From positions 2,917,559-2,981,558 of the forward strand of contig RPFO01000017.1 of assembly GCA_009746045.1 (NCBI GenBank): a stretch of DNA of 64,000 nucleotides, given 5' to 3'. Origin of the DNA: Mesostigma viride (taxonomy: Eukaryota > Streptophyta > Mesostigmatophyceae > Mesostigmatales > Mesostigmataceae). Shown here piece by piece: positions 12,348 through 23,053 of this stretch (position 1 is its first letter; each line of letters begins with the position of its first letter). A program made the translations under genes and the position numbers. Under the pieces are notes generated by a model. The model did no database searches, was not told where the DNA came from, and was given only the letters and a program-made list of their open reading frames with translations.

Positions 12348-12957
12348 TCAGGACTTGTCTATCATGCCGGCGCGGAGTACAGATAATCCCAGAAGTCGAC
12401 TGCATCCTCGAGCATTTGTGTCACAAATAGGTCCGGGTCGCTCCCCGTCAACTGGTGCGGGGCGCGCGCAAGTTTGCCAGTATGTGCATGGTTTGCGATC
12501 GTGCCAGGACAAGGCCGGGACCCTGCCATAGGAGGAGGTGTCTACCTGGTTGGCCAGTCCTAAGCCCACCCGTGCAGGGCCCATGCACATCGGTATTCAC
12601 CTGGTCTGTGCAGGCAAGAAGGCCGGCAAAGAGGAGGCGGCGGTATCGGATGGTATGGGTGACATGCACATCGGGGAGCTCGCAGTAGAGCTCGGCCCGG
12701 GGCGGGAGCGCGGCGCCGAGGATGTGATGGAGCATTCGAGTGACTGTGCCGTCAAGCTGCTTGCTCAGCGCCTCCGGGGTCCAGGGTCCACGCCTCGCAG
12801 CCGTAAAGGAGGATGCTGAGGACAGAGGGCCTTGAACAGAATGCGCTTGCAGTCGATCGGTGTCGCGGCTCCACTCACCTCCATCCATTGGATGGAGGCA
12901 TCTATCCAGCTCAGGGGATCGTGTGCTACATGCATGATCTCCCAACGGAGTCAGGTT
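12348..12957 (-). pseudogene. LINE reverse-transcriptase C-terminal relic
   Basis: Minus-strand open frames of 165 and 80 codons contain EALSKQLDGTVTRMLHHIL, which resembles the conserved segment after the RT palm in EN-RT LINEs of algae and animals (…LDGxYTRMLR…). Frames are broken and no catalytic YADD is present. It lies between two direct copies of a 45-bp repeat motif (11855 and 12958). Confidence 0.5.
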
Positions 12958-13130
12958 ATCAAGGAGACAACTGGTCAGCGCAGGCCAGAAATCGGGAGAA
13001 TCCGGATAATGTTACATATGATAAATAATTTAATATAATTTACTGGGATTAATTAATTAGTTATTTAAACTCGTGCTCCGATCCCGTTGGGGAGTCCTGG
13101 AGTATTAAACCCGATGGATGGATATGGACG

Positions 13131-13195
13131 AACGGACGGACGGACGGACGGACGGACGGACGGACGGACGGGCGGACGGACGGACGGACGGACAT
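13131..13195. repeat. (GGAC)n microsatellite
   Basis: About 15 tandem GGAC tetramers with one interruption. It is placed just after an inverted fragment of the HAL1-like terminal hairpin (CGTGCTCC…GTTGGGGAGTCCTGG, 13072-13102). Confidence 0.95.
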
Positions 13196-13339
13196 CTCCA
13201 ATACGGAAACCAAGATCGCAGGCCTACAAGCTTCAACCTCAGCTCACGGTGCTGCAGATGGCGGCGCATGCATGCCTCTGATGCGCACATGCCGCGCTCA
13301 GGACAATCCCGCCTCAACCAGGTGAAGGGCAAGTGCGGC

Positions 13340-14456
13340 ATGCTCATGCATGACTAGAAGCTTGAAGCCATCACCGCCCGGCCACACCGAGGCCCTGGCC
13401 ACGCAGGTCCCAAAGATAGCGGAGCAGACGGCCACCATTGCCTCCCAGCCACCCCGGCAGGATGCTGGTGACCTCCCGCCGCTCTCCTATGCGGACCTGC
13501 TGCGGTCAGCGACCGCCTCCACCACCGACGCCATCGCCACGAAGCTCCAGGAGCTGGAGGACCACCGCCAGGCCCAGCAACGGGAGGTCACCGATCGCGC
13601 TCGCCGCGAGTGCCGAGTGGTGCTATGTCGCTTCCCCCAGAAGCCAGGTGAGACGTCAACCTCCCGGCCTTGCTGACGAGCTCAAGAACCAGCTAAGTTC
13701 TTACCCTCATGGGCCTGGTAGGTGAGGTAGAACTGCGTGGGTGCCACCGCCTTCCCCACTCACGGGACAAGGCGGCTCCCCCACCAGTCCTGCTCACCTT
13801 CCTTTCCCCTGAGGATAAGCAACGGTTCCTCTCTCGTCGCAAGCGCCGGGTTGCACGACCTCACCTGGACGCTGGATGACGACCTCACCCCGGCCCGCTC
13901 AGCAACAGCAGCGACGCGACCTGTGGCCGAAATACCTCCGCCATAAGCAGGACCCCAAGAAGCCCAAGGTGTACTGGAGGGGCGGGGACCTGATGGTCAA
14001 CCACAAGATGTGGACGCCCCCAGCGGGCTAGAATAGCAATAGCCCTAGCTTGTAACCATTCGGGCGTCACTGCCGCTAAGGCAGCCATGCCTAGAATGTT
14101 TGTCTAGCTGTGCCAACACACCTAGTCACGTGCCGCCGATGCACGGTACACAACCAGCCATAGCCTTAGCCTAGTCCTAGTACAGCCATGCTACGCCCTG
14201 GCTATGTTCAGATTACTTGCCCACGCTCCTTGCTATGATATGCTCACATGGGTCTTATTGCACCCACAGACTGCCGGATCGTTAGCGTGTCCGTTTAGCT
14301 AGCGCGCCCGAATGCAGCTGTGGCATGCCTCTGGCATGAAGGAGACTGGGGGTCTCTGCCCTTTCTCCTGTAGTGCACACACAGGGATTAAAAGCACTTC
14401 GGTGCTCCGTGACTCCCCAACGGGAGCACGAGTTTAATTTATTAATTAATTAATAG
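13340..14456 (+). mobile_element. HAL1-like non-LTR retroelement, copy 2 (ORF1-only)
   Basis: An ATG at 13350 opens a frame MTRSLKPSPPGHTEALATQV…. It continues through a helical, coiled-coil-prone segment (ATKLQELEDHRQAQQREVTD) into an RRM-like start (CRVVLCRFPQKPGE). After at least one frame break comes a C-terminal part with LTFLSPEDKQRFLSRRK and LDDDLTPAQQQQRRDLWP-type motifs, ending at a TAG near 14030. This order (coiled coil, RRM, basic CTD with a DLTP segment and a GG-Φ-hydrophobic strand) is that of L1 ORF1 proteins. A roughly 400-base UTR, the terminal hairpin block and a (TTAA)n tail (14438-14456) follow directly. No endonuclease or RT is present, hence the comparison with mammalian HAL1 half-LINEs. 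Confidence 0.6.
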
Positions 14457-14754
14457 CGGAGCAGACGGCCACCATCGCATCCCAGCCATGCACCCCGGCA
14501 GGATGCTGGCGATCGCCGCTCTTCTATGCGGACCTGCTGCACGTCATGCAGCGACCGCCTCAACCACTGACGGCATCGCCACGAACCTCCAGGAGCTGGA
14601 GGACCACCGCCAGGCCGAACAACGGGAGGCCCCACGGTCGTCCCGGCCCACCGACCGCGCTTGCGGCCGCGAGTGCCGCGTGGTGCTGCGTCGTTTCATC
14701 CCCCAGAAGCCAGATGAGACGTCAACCACTCTTGCCGACGAGCTCAAGGACCAG
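14457..14754 (+). mobile_element. HAL1-like element copy 3, left part (interrupted by chromovirus)
   Basis: Starts directly at the (TTAA)n tail of copy 2 and matches its ORF1 from GCGGAGCAGACGGCCACC onward. It breaks at ACCAG (14750-14754), where the LTR element begins. The match resumes at 26359 with the duplicated ACCAG. Confidence 0.7.
14750..14754. repeat. target-site duplication ACCAG, left
   Basis: Matches 26359-26363 exactly; 5 bp is the usual Ty3/gypsy duplication length. Confidence 0.9.
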
Positions 14755-15338
14755 TGTTACGTCCCTGCCCTTTTGGCTGGACGTAACAATGGAATAAATT
14801 ACTAAGGCTGTTTGGTCTATTGAACTTGGGTTTTACGGACCTTGGCTATTGTGTGAATTGGACTAGTTATTTTGGTCCTAGGTTGTCCTTTTAGGGGCCG
14901 GCGCTGTGGCGCCGCGCCGGTTCTGAGTCTGTCAGTGGTTCTAGGCGTGGATCCTATAGTTGAGGGTCGATGTCGGCCCGGATCCTACGTGGAATGAGTG
15001 ACTCGGATTGTTCTAAGGAAATTGGCGTGTATCTGCGCCGCAACCAACCTAGGTTAAATTGGTCCAAGGACGAGAGTCTCGTCCTCTTGGTTTAATGAAT
15101 GATAAGTGCGAATACGCCTACACATTGAGCCCGGGGCATTATCCATTTGTAATTGGTATTGCTAGCCATTATAAGTGTGAACTAATTAGCTTGGCATTAA
15201 GCCGTGATGCCAGATATCTCACGACTCACGTCGTGAAGCGCAACCTACTTTAGGCTATCTTGAATTATTCCTAATTCCGGCAAGAAGGGTCTTTTGCTAC
15301 GTAGCTCAGGCTAGGTGAGTCTGGGCAGGGACGTAACA
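14755..15338 (+). repeat. 5' LTR
   Basis: 584 bp, TG…CA ends. The first 16 bases (TGTTACGTCCCTGCCC) are the exact reverse complement of the last 16. The first ten recur inverted at about 14779-14788, so each LTR begins with a short hairpin. The LTR has no long ORF. The following CTGGTTATCGGAGG (15339-15352) is in primer-binding-site position and only partly resembles the initiator-Met type. Confidence 0.95.
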
Positions 15339-16081
15339 CTGGTTATCGGAGGAAATGTGCTGGAAAGGTTAGCTAACTCTCGCGGAGAGGGTTAGTGAGC
15401 CAATTAGGATACCAAGACGAAGCTTGGCGTAGGTAGAGGTTCCGGAATTCAACGATTGCTGTCAGGCCGGCGGCCAGCCCGTAAAGGGATTCAACGACGA
15501 CCTAGCAGCAAGCGGCCAGTCTGGGATACTCGGCGGGGCTAGCAATAGTCCTGTGGTGAGGTGCTGTCAACTATAGCGTTCAGCCTCCTGTTTTCAACGA
15601 CACCTAGTGGCGGCCAGGGCTTGCCTTCAACGACACCGGGTGGCGGCCAGTTCAGGAGGGATTAACGTCATCGAAGATGGTACGTCCCCTAGTTAGAATT
15701 CTTTCTTTACAAAGCTATGCCTGCTGAAGGCTAGCTGGCGAGCTTGCTCTCTATCCGGGAACGCGCGCGCAGGGGGTTTATGTTATATGTTGTGCCTCTA
15801 TAGGTTGTAAATGTTGTTGGTGCCCATGGACGTCGCGGAGACGGACATTCGTTGTTTGACCTGCAAGGGGTCGTGGGGGTGGATACCGTCTGGCTGTTGC
15901 CGACTGTGTTGACGGTGTTTACCTCCGTGTGTGCGTATAGCCCGTTCCTGCGGAAGGCTCGGGCGTGTGCTGTGATATACTCCGTGCTCTCTCCTCGTTT
16001 GTTTAAGGTCACTGCATTAGAGGTAGCCTGGGTTTCCCCTTTCTCTCTTGCTTGCAAGCCGCTGCCAGACTATGATGTAAC
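15339..16081 (+). other. retrotransposon leader with spaced repeats
   Basis: Four copies of TTCAACGAnnnC…GGCGGCCAG or shorter variants occur at about 15451, 15489, 15595 and 15631. The rest has no long plus-strand ORF. Position between primer site and first ORF suits a packaging or regulatory leader; that role is inference. Confidence 0.55.
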
Positions 16082-16420
16082 ATGCCACGACGTAAAATAA
16101 ACAAGGGTGGACAGTCTGGATTTCCTTACTACGCAGTAGCTCACGACGGGGATAAGGGTAGGCCTGCTATATTCTACAGCTGGAAGACTTGTGAGGAGCA
16201 TATTAAAGATAAGATATTGTCCCAAGGCTCTAGTGCTAAGTGGAAAGGGTTTGATAACATTACAGATGCAGATAGGTTTGTTAGGGAACACATGCCATTG
16301 CCTGAGGGGATGCACACCACACGTGAATGCTCCAAGCCACCCACACTCAGCAGTCAGGGGGAGGGGACAGCAGTTACAGTGACTTTCTCTCAGCTGACCA
16401 TTGGCCCTAGCAAGCAGTAG
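16082..16420 (+). CDS. retrotransposon accessory ORF with RNase-H1 hybrid-binding-like (Cauli_VI/RHBD) domain
   Basis: 112 aa, ATG to TAG, with no break. Residues about 14-70 read YYAVAHDGDKGRPAIFYSW … CEEH … KWKGFDNITDADRFVREHM. This fits the RHBD pattern: YAV-x-G-RxPGIY-x-W-xEC near the start, then a YKGF-like strand and an EAExF-like helix. The domain binds RNA/DNA hybrids and dsRNA in RNase H1 and also occurs in caulimovirus protein VI. It is a separate small protein, not fused to the RNase H of pol, and is encoded upstream of gag. The C-terminal 40 residues are Ser/Thr-rich and low in complexity. A role in handling the RNA/DNA intermediate or translation is inference. Confidence 0.7.
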   Translation: MPRRKINKGGQSGFPYYAVAHDGDKGRPAIFYSWKTCEEHIKDKILSQGSSAKWKGFDNITDADRFVREHMPLPEGMHTTRECSKPPTLSSQGEGTAVTVTFSQLTIGPSKQ

Positions 16421-16551
16421 AGGAGACCAGTACTAGGGAGTAGTATTAGGTTCTATAGTTATAGCTCTATAGCACGTGGTTGCTCTCTCTCTTTCTCTCT
16501 CTTCCTTCCTGGGGAGGTGTTGCCTGCAGTGTAAGTACCGGTACGAGCACC

Positions 16552-16908
16552 ATGCCCACACGGTCCCAAACAAGGAACGCCAGAGATACAGAGGAAGAGA
16601 TTAGAGAACGAGATCTAGAGAATACAGAGATAGAACCGGTAGACAACCACGAGCACGGTACAGAGGGTATAGAGGTACCACTGCACGTCCAAGCAGGGAC
16701 AGATACAGGTGAGGTCATGGAGAGACCTGCGGAAGGCTCCCCACGATCCAGAGATCAGAACCCTAGGTTCCCAGCGGATGGGGACAATATAGACGCCTTA
16801 CCCAGGCAGGGAGATGACAGGAACGACCGAGAGAGACTCCAAGAGTACTCGCAGCAGCAGCAACGGCAGCAGCAGCAACAGCAGCAGCAGCAACAGCAGC
16901 AGCAGCAA

Positions 16909-16940
<32 letters not shown>

Positions 16941-19060
16941 GCAGCAACCGCAGCAGCAGCAACAGCAGCAGCAGCATCAGCAGCAGCAACGGTCACCACA
17001 GCAGCAATGGCAACAGCAGCAACCCCGGACGCAGCAGCAACAACCCCAGACGAGACCACAATGGCTACCACCGGATCCAGAGCAGCGGGGAGACGAGAAT
17101 GGAGATACCCTGCACTACCGCCAGCAGCAGCCAGTCACCGGGCGACCAACGCATCCTTGGGCAGGTCGGGGGCGGCCCCAGGGACCTCCACCGGGTCCCC
17201 CGCACCGGGGCAGACGCAGGTGTCCTTCGGCAGCACGTCCCTGTTACCCACGGCGTTATGGTATTCGGACGAGGAAGGGGAGGCCCCAGGGGCAGATGGC
17301 GAGTTCGATGACCTGGAAGGAACTAACGAGACGGACGAGGGAACTGTCACGCAGGGCCCGCCTGTTGGTACTCATAGACCTCGGACCAGCCCAGGGGAGA
17401 CCAGGAGCAGTGTCACCACCAGAGACGAGGAGACTCACACGCCAGTCCAGCGCCCGGCTTCTCAACCGCAGCGTCCACGGGTGCTTAACCAAAGCGCGGT
17501 CCCCTCGCCTGCGCCTGCTGGCAACTTCAGTTTCAGCAGGGTGGCATTGGATGACCCGGGATACGAACACCCCTCGTCCGTCCAGGTGCGGCGGACTCAT
17601 GGTACGCCGCCCAGATCCAGCCCTCTCCCCCGGTCGCAGCCCCCCGACTTCGGCGATATCCCCCACGTAGACGTCGGTGGGCCTGTCACCGCCGCAGTAA
17701 AGGCCCCACCGATGCCCAATTTCAAGAATGTACCCAAGCTGCACGCGGACATGAAACCGCGCGAGGTAGAGGAATGGGGACGCATGTGGCGACGACAGTA
17801 TACCATCTGGCGCAATCATCACAACTGGCAGCTGGCCACCAGTGATCTGATTGATCTGGTGATTAACTCCTGTATGGACCCCTCGGTGATAAGCATCTTG
17901 AACTGTGAGAGCATCGCGTCCCAGTCATACCCGCAAACCTTGGCGGAACTGATGGACCGCGTGCGTCGCAAGCTGGTGCCCCCAGATGCTACACTCCACG
18001 AGCGGATGGCCTTCAGCAAGCTGCGCCAGGGGACCACCCCATATCGCGAGTTTCTGTCTAAGTTCGAGTCCAGCGCCGCCTACCTGGCTGACATGACCTG
18101 GTACGAGTACAAGAGCAGGTTCATCGAGGCACTCTGTCCTGAGCTGCAGGATGAGGTATTCAAGCACTATGCGATGTCCCTTGGGAAGAGTGGGACATCT
18201 TGAATATCCAGAGGTATCTCCTACAGGTGGCCGACGTAGTGGCTCGCGGGCGTGCCCCATCAGTGCGCCGTTTCTTCAGACCTACTCCCCCGCGACGGGT
18301 GAACCAGATGTACTCCACTGATTTCGCCGGCGAGGAGGAGGACGAGTACCTCGACGACCCTGACGAGGGCTACACTGATCCTGGCGTCAACGCGATCGAC
18401 GCTAGCAAGGCGCGCTGTTTCATGTGCAGCGAGGTGGGGCACCTCAAGCGCGACTGCCCCAAGCTCCGGGGCAAGAACGCCAGTCGTGGGACAGGAGAGG
18501 GACACCCAGTGTTCGTTTCTCCGGCCCGGCCTTCGGCAGCCGCCCCGACTCCTCCGGTCCTCGGGATCGACCCCGCAACGCGGGTGAGCGTGCGGCTCGC
18601 CTGCAGCACGCCAGACAGGCCCCGACGCAGTACCAGCAGCCGCGACCACCCGCGACCAGCTCTACCAAGGGTGTGTTGCGTGCGGTCAACGAGATGGAGG
18701 CGCGGCGACAGTCCTCCTCTTCAGGCCAAACGCAGGCAGTGGCTGGCTACGAGTACGACGATGAGGAGGGGGGGCTGACGAAGAGGAGGAGGGGGGGAAG
18801 AGGGCGGGTGGTCGGGCGAGGCGGCCTCCCGTCCCACCGCTCCTCGGGAGTAGTAGCCCTGCCCATGGGCTTGGGTCCCGGGGTAGGGGATAGGATAGAA
18901 AAATCAGATGGTAGCCCAGACGCGGAGTCAACTAGAGTAGAGGTAGATGTTAATAACGTGGCCGCAGACGCGCCCTCCCAACCGGCGGCGCGTGCATCTC
19001 AGGAGATTCGCGGCATCTGTTTCTTTTCAGCGGAGGGTTATTGGTCCCTCCCACCGTCCT
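16552..19060 (+). CDS. retrotransposon gag (polyQ, capsid, zinc knuckle), frame-broken
   Basis: ATG at 16552 (MPTRSQTRNARDTEEEIRER…). A charged N-terminus is followed by a polyglutamine tract coded by CAG/CAA (about 16850-17000) and a Pro/Ser/Thr-rich linker. The capsid-like region (about 17700-18200) has PNFKNVPKLHADMKPREVEE and a helical retrotransposon-gag pattern (FSKLRQGTTPYREFLSKFES). A zinc knuckle CFMCSEVGHLKRDC (CX2CX4HX4C, about 18416-18457) and an Arg/Gly-rich tail follow. The frame changes near 17.15-17.2, 18.19, 18.47 and 19.03 kb, each time by one missing base, and no in-frame stop is met when these are followed. The element would otherwise encode one gag or gag-pol protein. Confidence 0.85.
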
Positions 19061-22000
19061 TGATCCGTATTTGAAGGAGAAAACGATCATGGACGTGAAG
19101 TTCCTGGTCGACACCGGCGCCTCCACGTCCTTCATCAACGAGGCCCTGGTGCGTCGGCTGGGCCTGGTACCCCGGCCTCACACCACGGCAGTCTATGTCA
19201 CCTACTCAGACGGTCGGCGACACCAATCGCCGGGCCTAGCAGACATTAAGGGTGTGCTGCAGGGCACGCCGGTGGACCTGGTGGCGACTATTGCGCCGCT
19301 GGGCGCTGCCGACATCATCATTGGCGTGGACTGGCTGGACAAGCAGGATGTGGACATCAGTGTGCGCCGGCGGGTAGTTTGGTTTCCGGATGGTTCATTC
19401 TGGTGCCCTGACAGCGAGTATAGGGCACAGGCCGCGGAGGTCCATAACATTACACACGAGCGCTCGGCGGACGGGCCTCGACCAGCGTCCCAGATCCTGA
19501 TGAGCAGCAAGACGCTGGCGCGCCAGCTTCGGAAGGGCAAGGAGTACGCGATGTATCGCATAGACCTGGATAGCACTCAGGCTCTGCTTAACGAGATCGG
19601 TGCCGGATTCACACCGGATGAGCTGGCGCGGTTCAATGCCGTCCTGGAGAAGCGCACTACCCTTTTTGCGGACCGCACCCCCCAGTTCCCTCCCAATCGA
19701 TCGGTGTTGCATCGTGTCCAGCTCCAGGAGGGTTCCGGTCCTACCGTGTCTCCCATGTACCGCATGGGCCCAGTCGAGCTGGTGGAGCTCAAGAAGATCC
19801 TCATTTCACTGCTCGACGCGGGGCTCATCGAACCCAGCAACAGCCCCTTCTCAGCGGGCGTGCTGCTCGTTCCCAAGCCAGGAGGCAAGTGGCGTCTGGT
19901 GACGGATTACCGGAAGCTGAACGCCATCACCGTCAAGTCCCGGTATCCCTACCGCGGATCGACGACATCTTCAACCGTGTCCAGGGGGCCACGTGTTTCA
20001 CCGTCATCGACTGTGCGGACGGGTTTTGGCAGCTGCGCATCGCGCCAGAAGACTGCCACAAGACCGCGTTCGCTACGCCCTTCGGTCACTATCAGTTTCG
20101 GGTGGCGGCAATGGGGCTGTGCAATTCGCCGGCGTCCTTCCAGATGCTGATGAATGATATCCTCCGTCCGGTGATGGGCACAGCCCACTTGCCGCAGGTC
20201 TCCCAGGACCTGGCGGACCCGCAGAAGGGGGCGCGCCCGCCCTGGACCTACAAGCGCACGTGCGCGCTGGCGTATCTGGACGACATCCTGGTGTACTCCA
20301 AGACGTTCGAGGAGCACCTAGAGGATGTGGACGCCGTGCTGCAGATCATGGAGGATGAGCACCTTTCGGCGCGGAAAGCCAAGGTGCGCGCCGGCCGCTG
20401 CGTGCCGTTTCTGGGCCATACCTTGTCAGCAGACGGCATCGCGACCGACCCAGAGAAGATCGAGTCCGTCCAGCAATGGCCTGTCCCTACGGACGTGAAG
20501 GGGGTGCGCAGCTTCCTGGGATTGGCATCTTACTACCGACGGTTCATCCCGCGGTTTGCCACCATCGCCGCTCCGATCAACGCTCTTCTCAAGAAGGGTA
20601 CCCCGTTCCTCTGGGCTGAACAGTGCCAACAGGCTTTTGAGGCGCTTAAGCGCCACCTCACCACAGCACCAGTCCTTATCCTGCCGGACCCGGCCCTTCC
20701 TTTCGTCGTGGCTACGGACGCCAGCAAGGTGGCCATCGGGGGTGTCCTCTTGCAGGACCAAGGCAAGGGTCTTCAGCCCATCGAGTATATCTCACGCACA
20801 ATGATTCCGGCGGAGCGGAATTACCCAGTGCATCAGCAGGAGCTTCTGGCAGTAGTCTACAGCTGCCACACGTGGCGTCATCATCTTCTGGGGGCCCAGT
20901 TTTCGGTGGCCATTAGTGAGCAGGGGGATCTCGACCCCCACCGCCTGGTGATCCACACCGACCACCGGCCGCTCACCCACCTCCTGGTGCAGCCCAACCT
21001 GACGCCCCGCCAAGCGCGGTGGATGGAGTACTTGTCACAGTTTGCGCCATTCAAGATCCAATACGTCAAGGGCGCAGACAACGTGGTGCCAGACGCCCTT
21101 TCGCGACGGGCGGACTATTGGTTCTACGAGGACATGGATGTGCTTCATACCACTTGCGTACCAGTGGCCGCCCCGGGGACCGCCTACGGCGCGGAGCCAC
21201 GGTCTCCCCGGGCCCGCCACCTGTTTCATCTGGGACACACCACCAGTGATGACTTGTCACCTCTCTTGGAGGAGACGATGCCCACGAGGACGTGGATACC
21301 CCCGGGGAGGGGGAGGGATCGCATATGCGCATGCCCCTTAGCCATGTGGTGCCGCCCCAGGGAATTTTTCAGCTTCAGCCGATCGGCCCGCCCACAGTCT
21401 TCTCCGAATTCGTCAACCAGACGGGTGCGGAGCCAGAACCGGCCGCGGACGCGTTCACAGTCACGTCGGACCTGGAGACGATGATCAGTCGTTTCACGGT
21501 CACGGAGGAAGCGGCGCTTGAAGCCATCCGGGCGCATCCCCAGCAGATGGGTGCCTACCCTTGCAAGTTCCAGGATGGACGCCTGTTCGTGAGTATCCAG
21601 CCGGAGGAATGGCGGCTGTATGTCCCGGAGCTTTGTAGAGCCGCCTTGCTTCACGAGCTCCACGATTCGCTTCTAGGCGGACATCAAGGAAGCCACCGTC
21701 TTATCCTCGGGCCCGCAAACATTTCTACTGGCCAGGGATGAAGGAGTATATTGAGACATATGTGCGCCAGTGCCCCTCGTGCCAGATCATGAAGTCCAGG
21801 AACACGGGCTCGCAAGCCGTCCCCAAGACGTTACCTGATCCGATGGGTCCTTGGGATTCTATCATGATGGACTTCATCGGCCCGTTCAAGAAGGCGAAGA
21901 GCGGCAACAGCATGGTTCTGGTGTTCGTGGACCGCCTGACGCGCATGTGTCACCTGGCCCCGTGTCCGGCCGACCTCACTGCAGAGGAGTGCGCCAAGAT

Positions 22001-22982
22001 ATACCTGACGCACGTGTTCCGGTTCCATGGGCTCAGCCGACAGTTCATCTCCGACCGCGACAAGCTCTTCACGGCCAAATTCTGGCAGGAGTTCTTCGAA
22101 CGGCTGGGCACCAAGGTGTCGCTGGGCACGGCATACCACAGTTCGTCGTCACATCTGGTGGAGCGGTTGAACCGCACAGTGCAGGAGACCATGCGACACT
22201 ACACCGACGCGGTGGGCAGCAATTGGGAGGAGCTTCTGGGCTTGGTGGAGTTCTCCCTGAACAATGCTCCCCAGGCCGCCCACGGATTTACCCCTTTTTC
22301 CTCAACTCTGGCAGGCACCCTCTCACGCCTCCCGACCTGCTTATGAGCCCCGAACGGGGAGAGGATCAGGTCAAGCTGGACACACGCCAGGGGGTTGATC
22401 GCTTGCTGCAGCGGATGCACCAGGCTCATAACAGTGCAGTCCAGGGCTACCGTGCCGCGACCGAGCGGTATCTGGAGAGGACGGCCGGCAAGCGGGATAA
22501 CCGGGCGCCGTCCATTGAGTGGGCGATTGGGTCCTGGTGGAGGGCCCACAGATCGGACGATTCTCACACAAGGTGGAGAAGGAGCTGAAGACTAAGCTTC
22601 GTCCCATGTTCCTGGGCCCCTACAAGGTTCTCACCAAGTTTGATGACGTCATGTTCCAGGTGGACGTCCCGGTGTCATGGAACCTCACGTCCAACCGTTT
22701 CCATCGTGACCAGCTCAAGTTGTACCACCAGAACACCATTCAGGGTAGGGTCAACCCCCGGCCCCGTTGGAGTTCAATCCGGACACAGGGGAACAGGAGG
22801 ATGAGGTGGCTGCGATCGTGGGACACCGAGATGTCAAACGAGGTCGGGGGACCCAGCGACAATACCGTGTGCGATGGCGATTCGCGCAGCATGAGTCGGA
22901 GGACTCCTGGCGCACCCCTACTGAGTTAGCGGGTTGCGCCCGCTTACTGGAAGCATACAAGAAGACACACCAGTTGCATTAA
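19041..22982 (+). CDS. retrotransposon pol: protease, RT, RNase H, integrase, chromodomain (frame-broken)
   Basis: Protease at about 19095-19400 (FLVDTGASTSFI, IIGVDWL). Reverse transcriptase at about 19700-20560 (GGKWRLVTDYRKLN, FATPFGHYQFRVAAMGLCNS, active site AYLDDILVYS). RNase H at about 20690-21090 (VATDASKVAIGGVLLQ, HTDHRPLTHL, ADALSR-type VPDALSRR). Integrase at about 21480-22300: HHCC region with CPSCQ, then DFIGPF, SDRDKLFTAKFWQEF and HLVERLNRT. Chromodomain at about 22776-22970 (EVAAIVGHRDVKRGRG, QYRVRWRF, EDSWRTPTEL), stop 22980-22982. Frame changes occur near 19.93, 21.35, 21.70, 22.29, 22.53 and 22.77 kb, all from one missing base. Two fall in CCC and TTTTT runs where family alignment expects one more base. 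The chromodomain lacks part of the usual aromatic cage, so strict H3K9me binding is uncertain. Confidence 0.95.
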
Positions 22983-23053
22983 TAGGCGGTATAACGGCGT
23001 ACGGTGTAGGGTGAGAGTGAGGTGTGAACCGGGTATCAGGTACACGCCGACTA

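Noticed and set aside
15059-15253. 64-codon ORF inside each LTR
   Set aside because: Present only because the LTR is duplicated; no family resemblance and no sign of coding bias.
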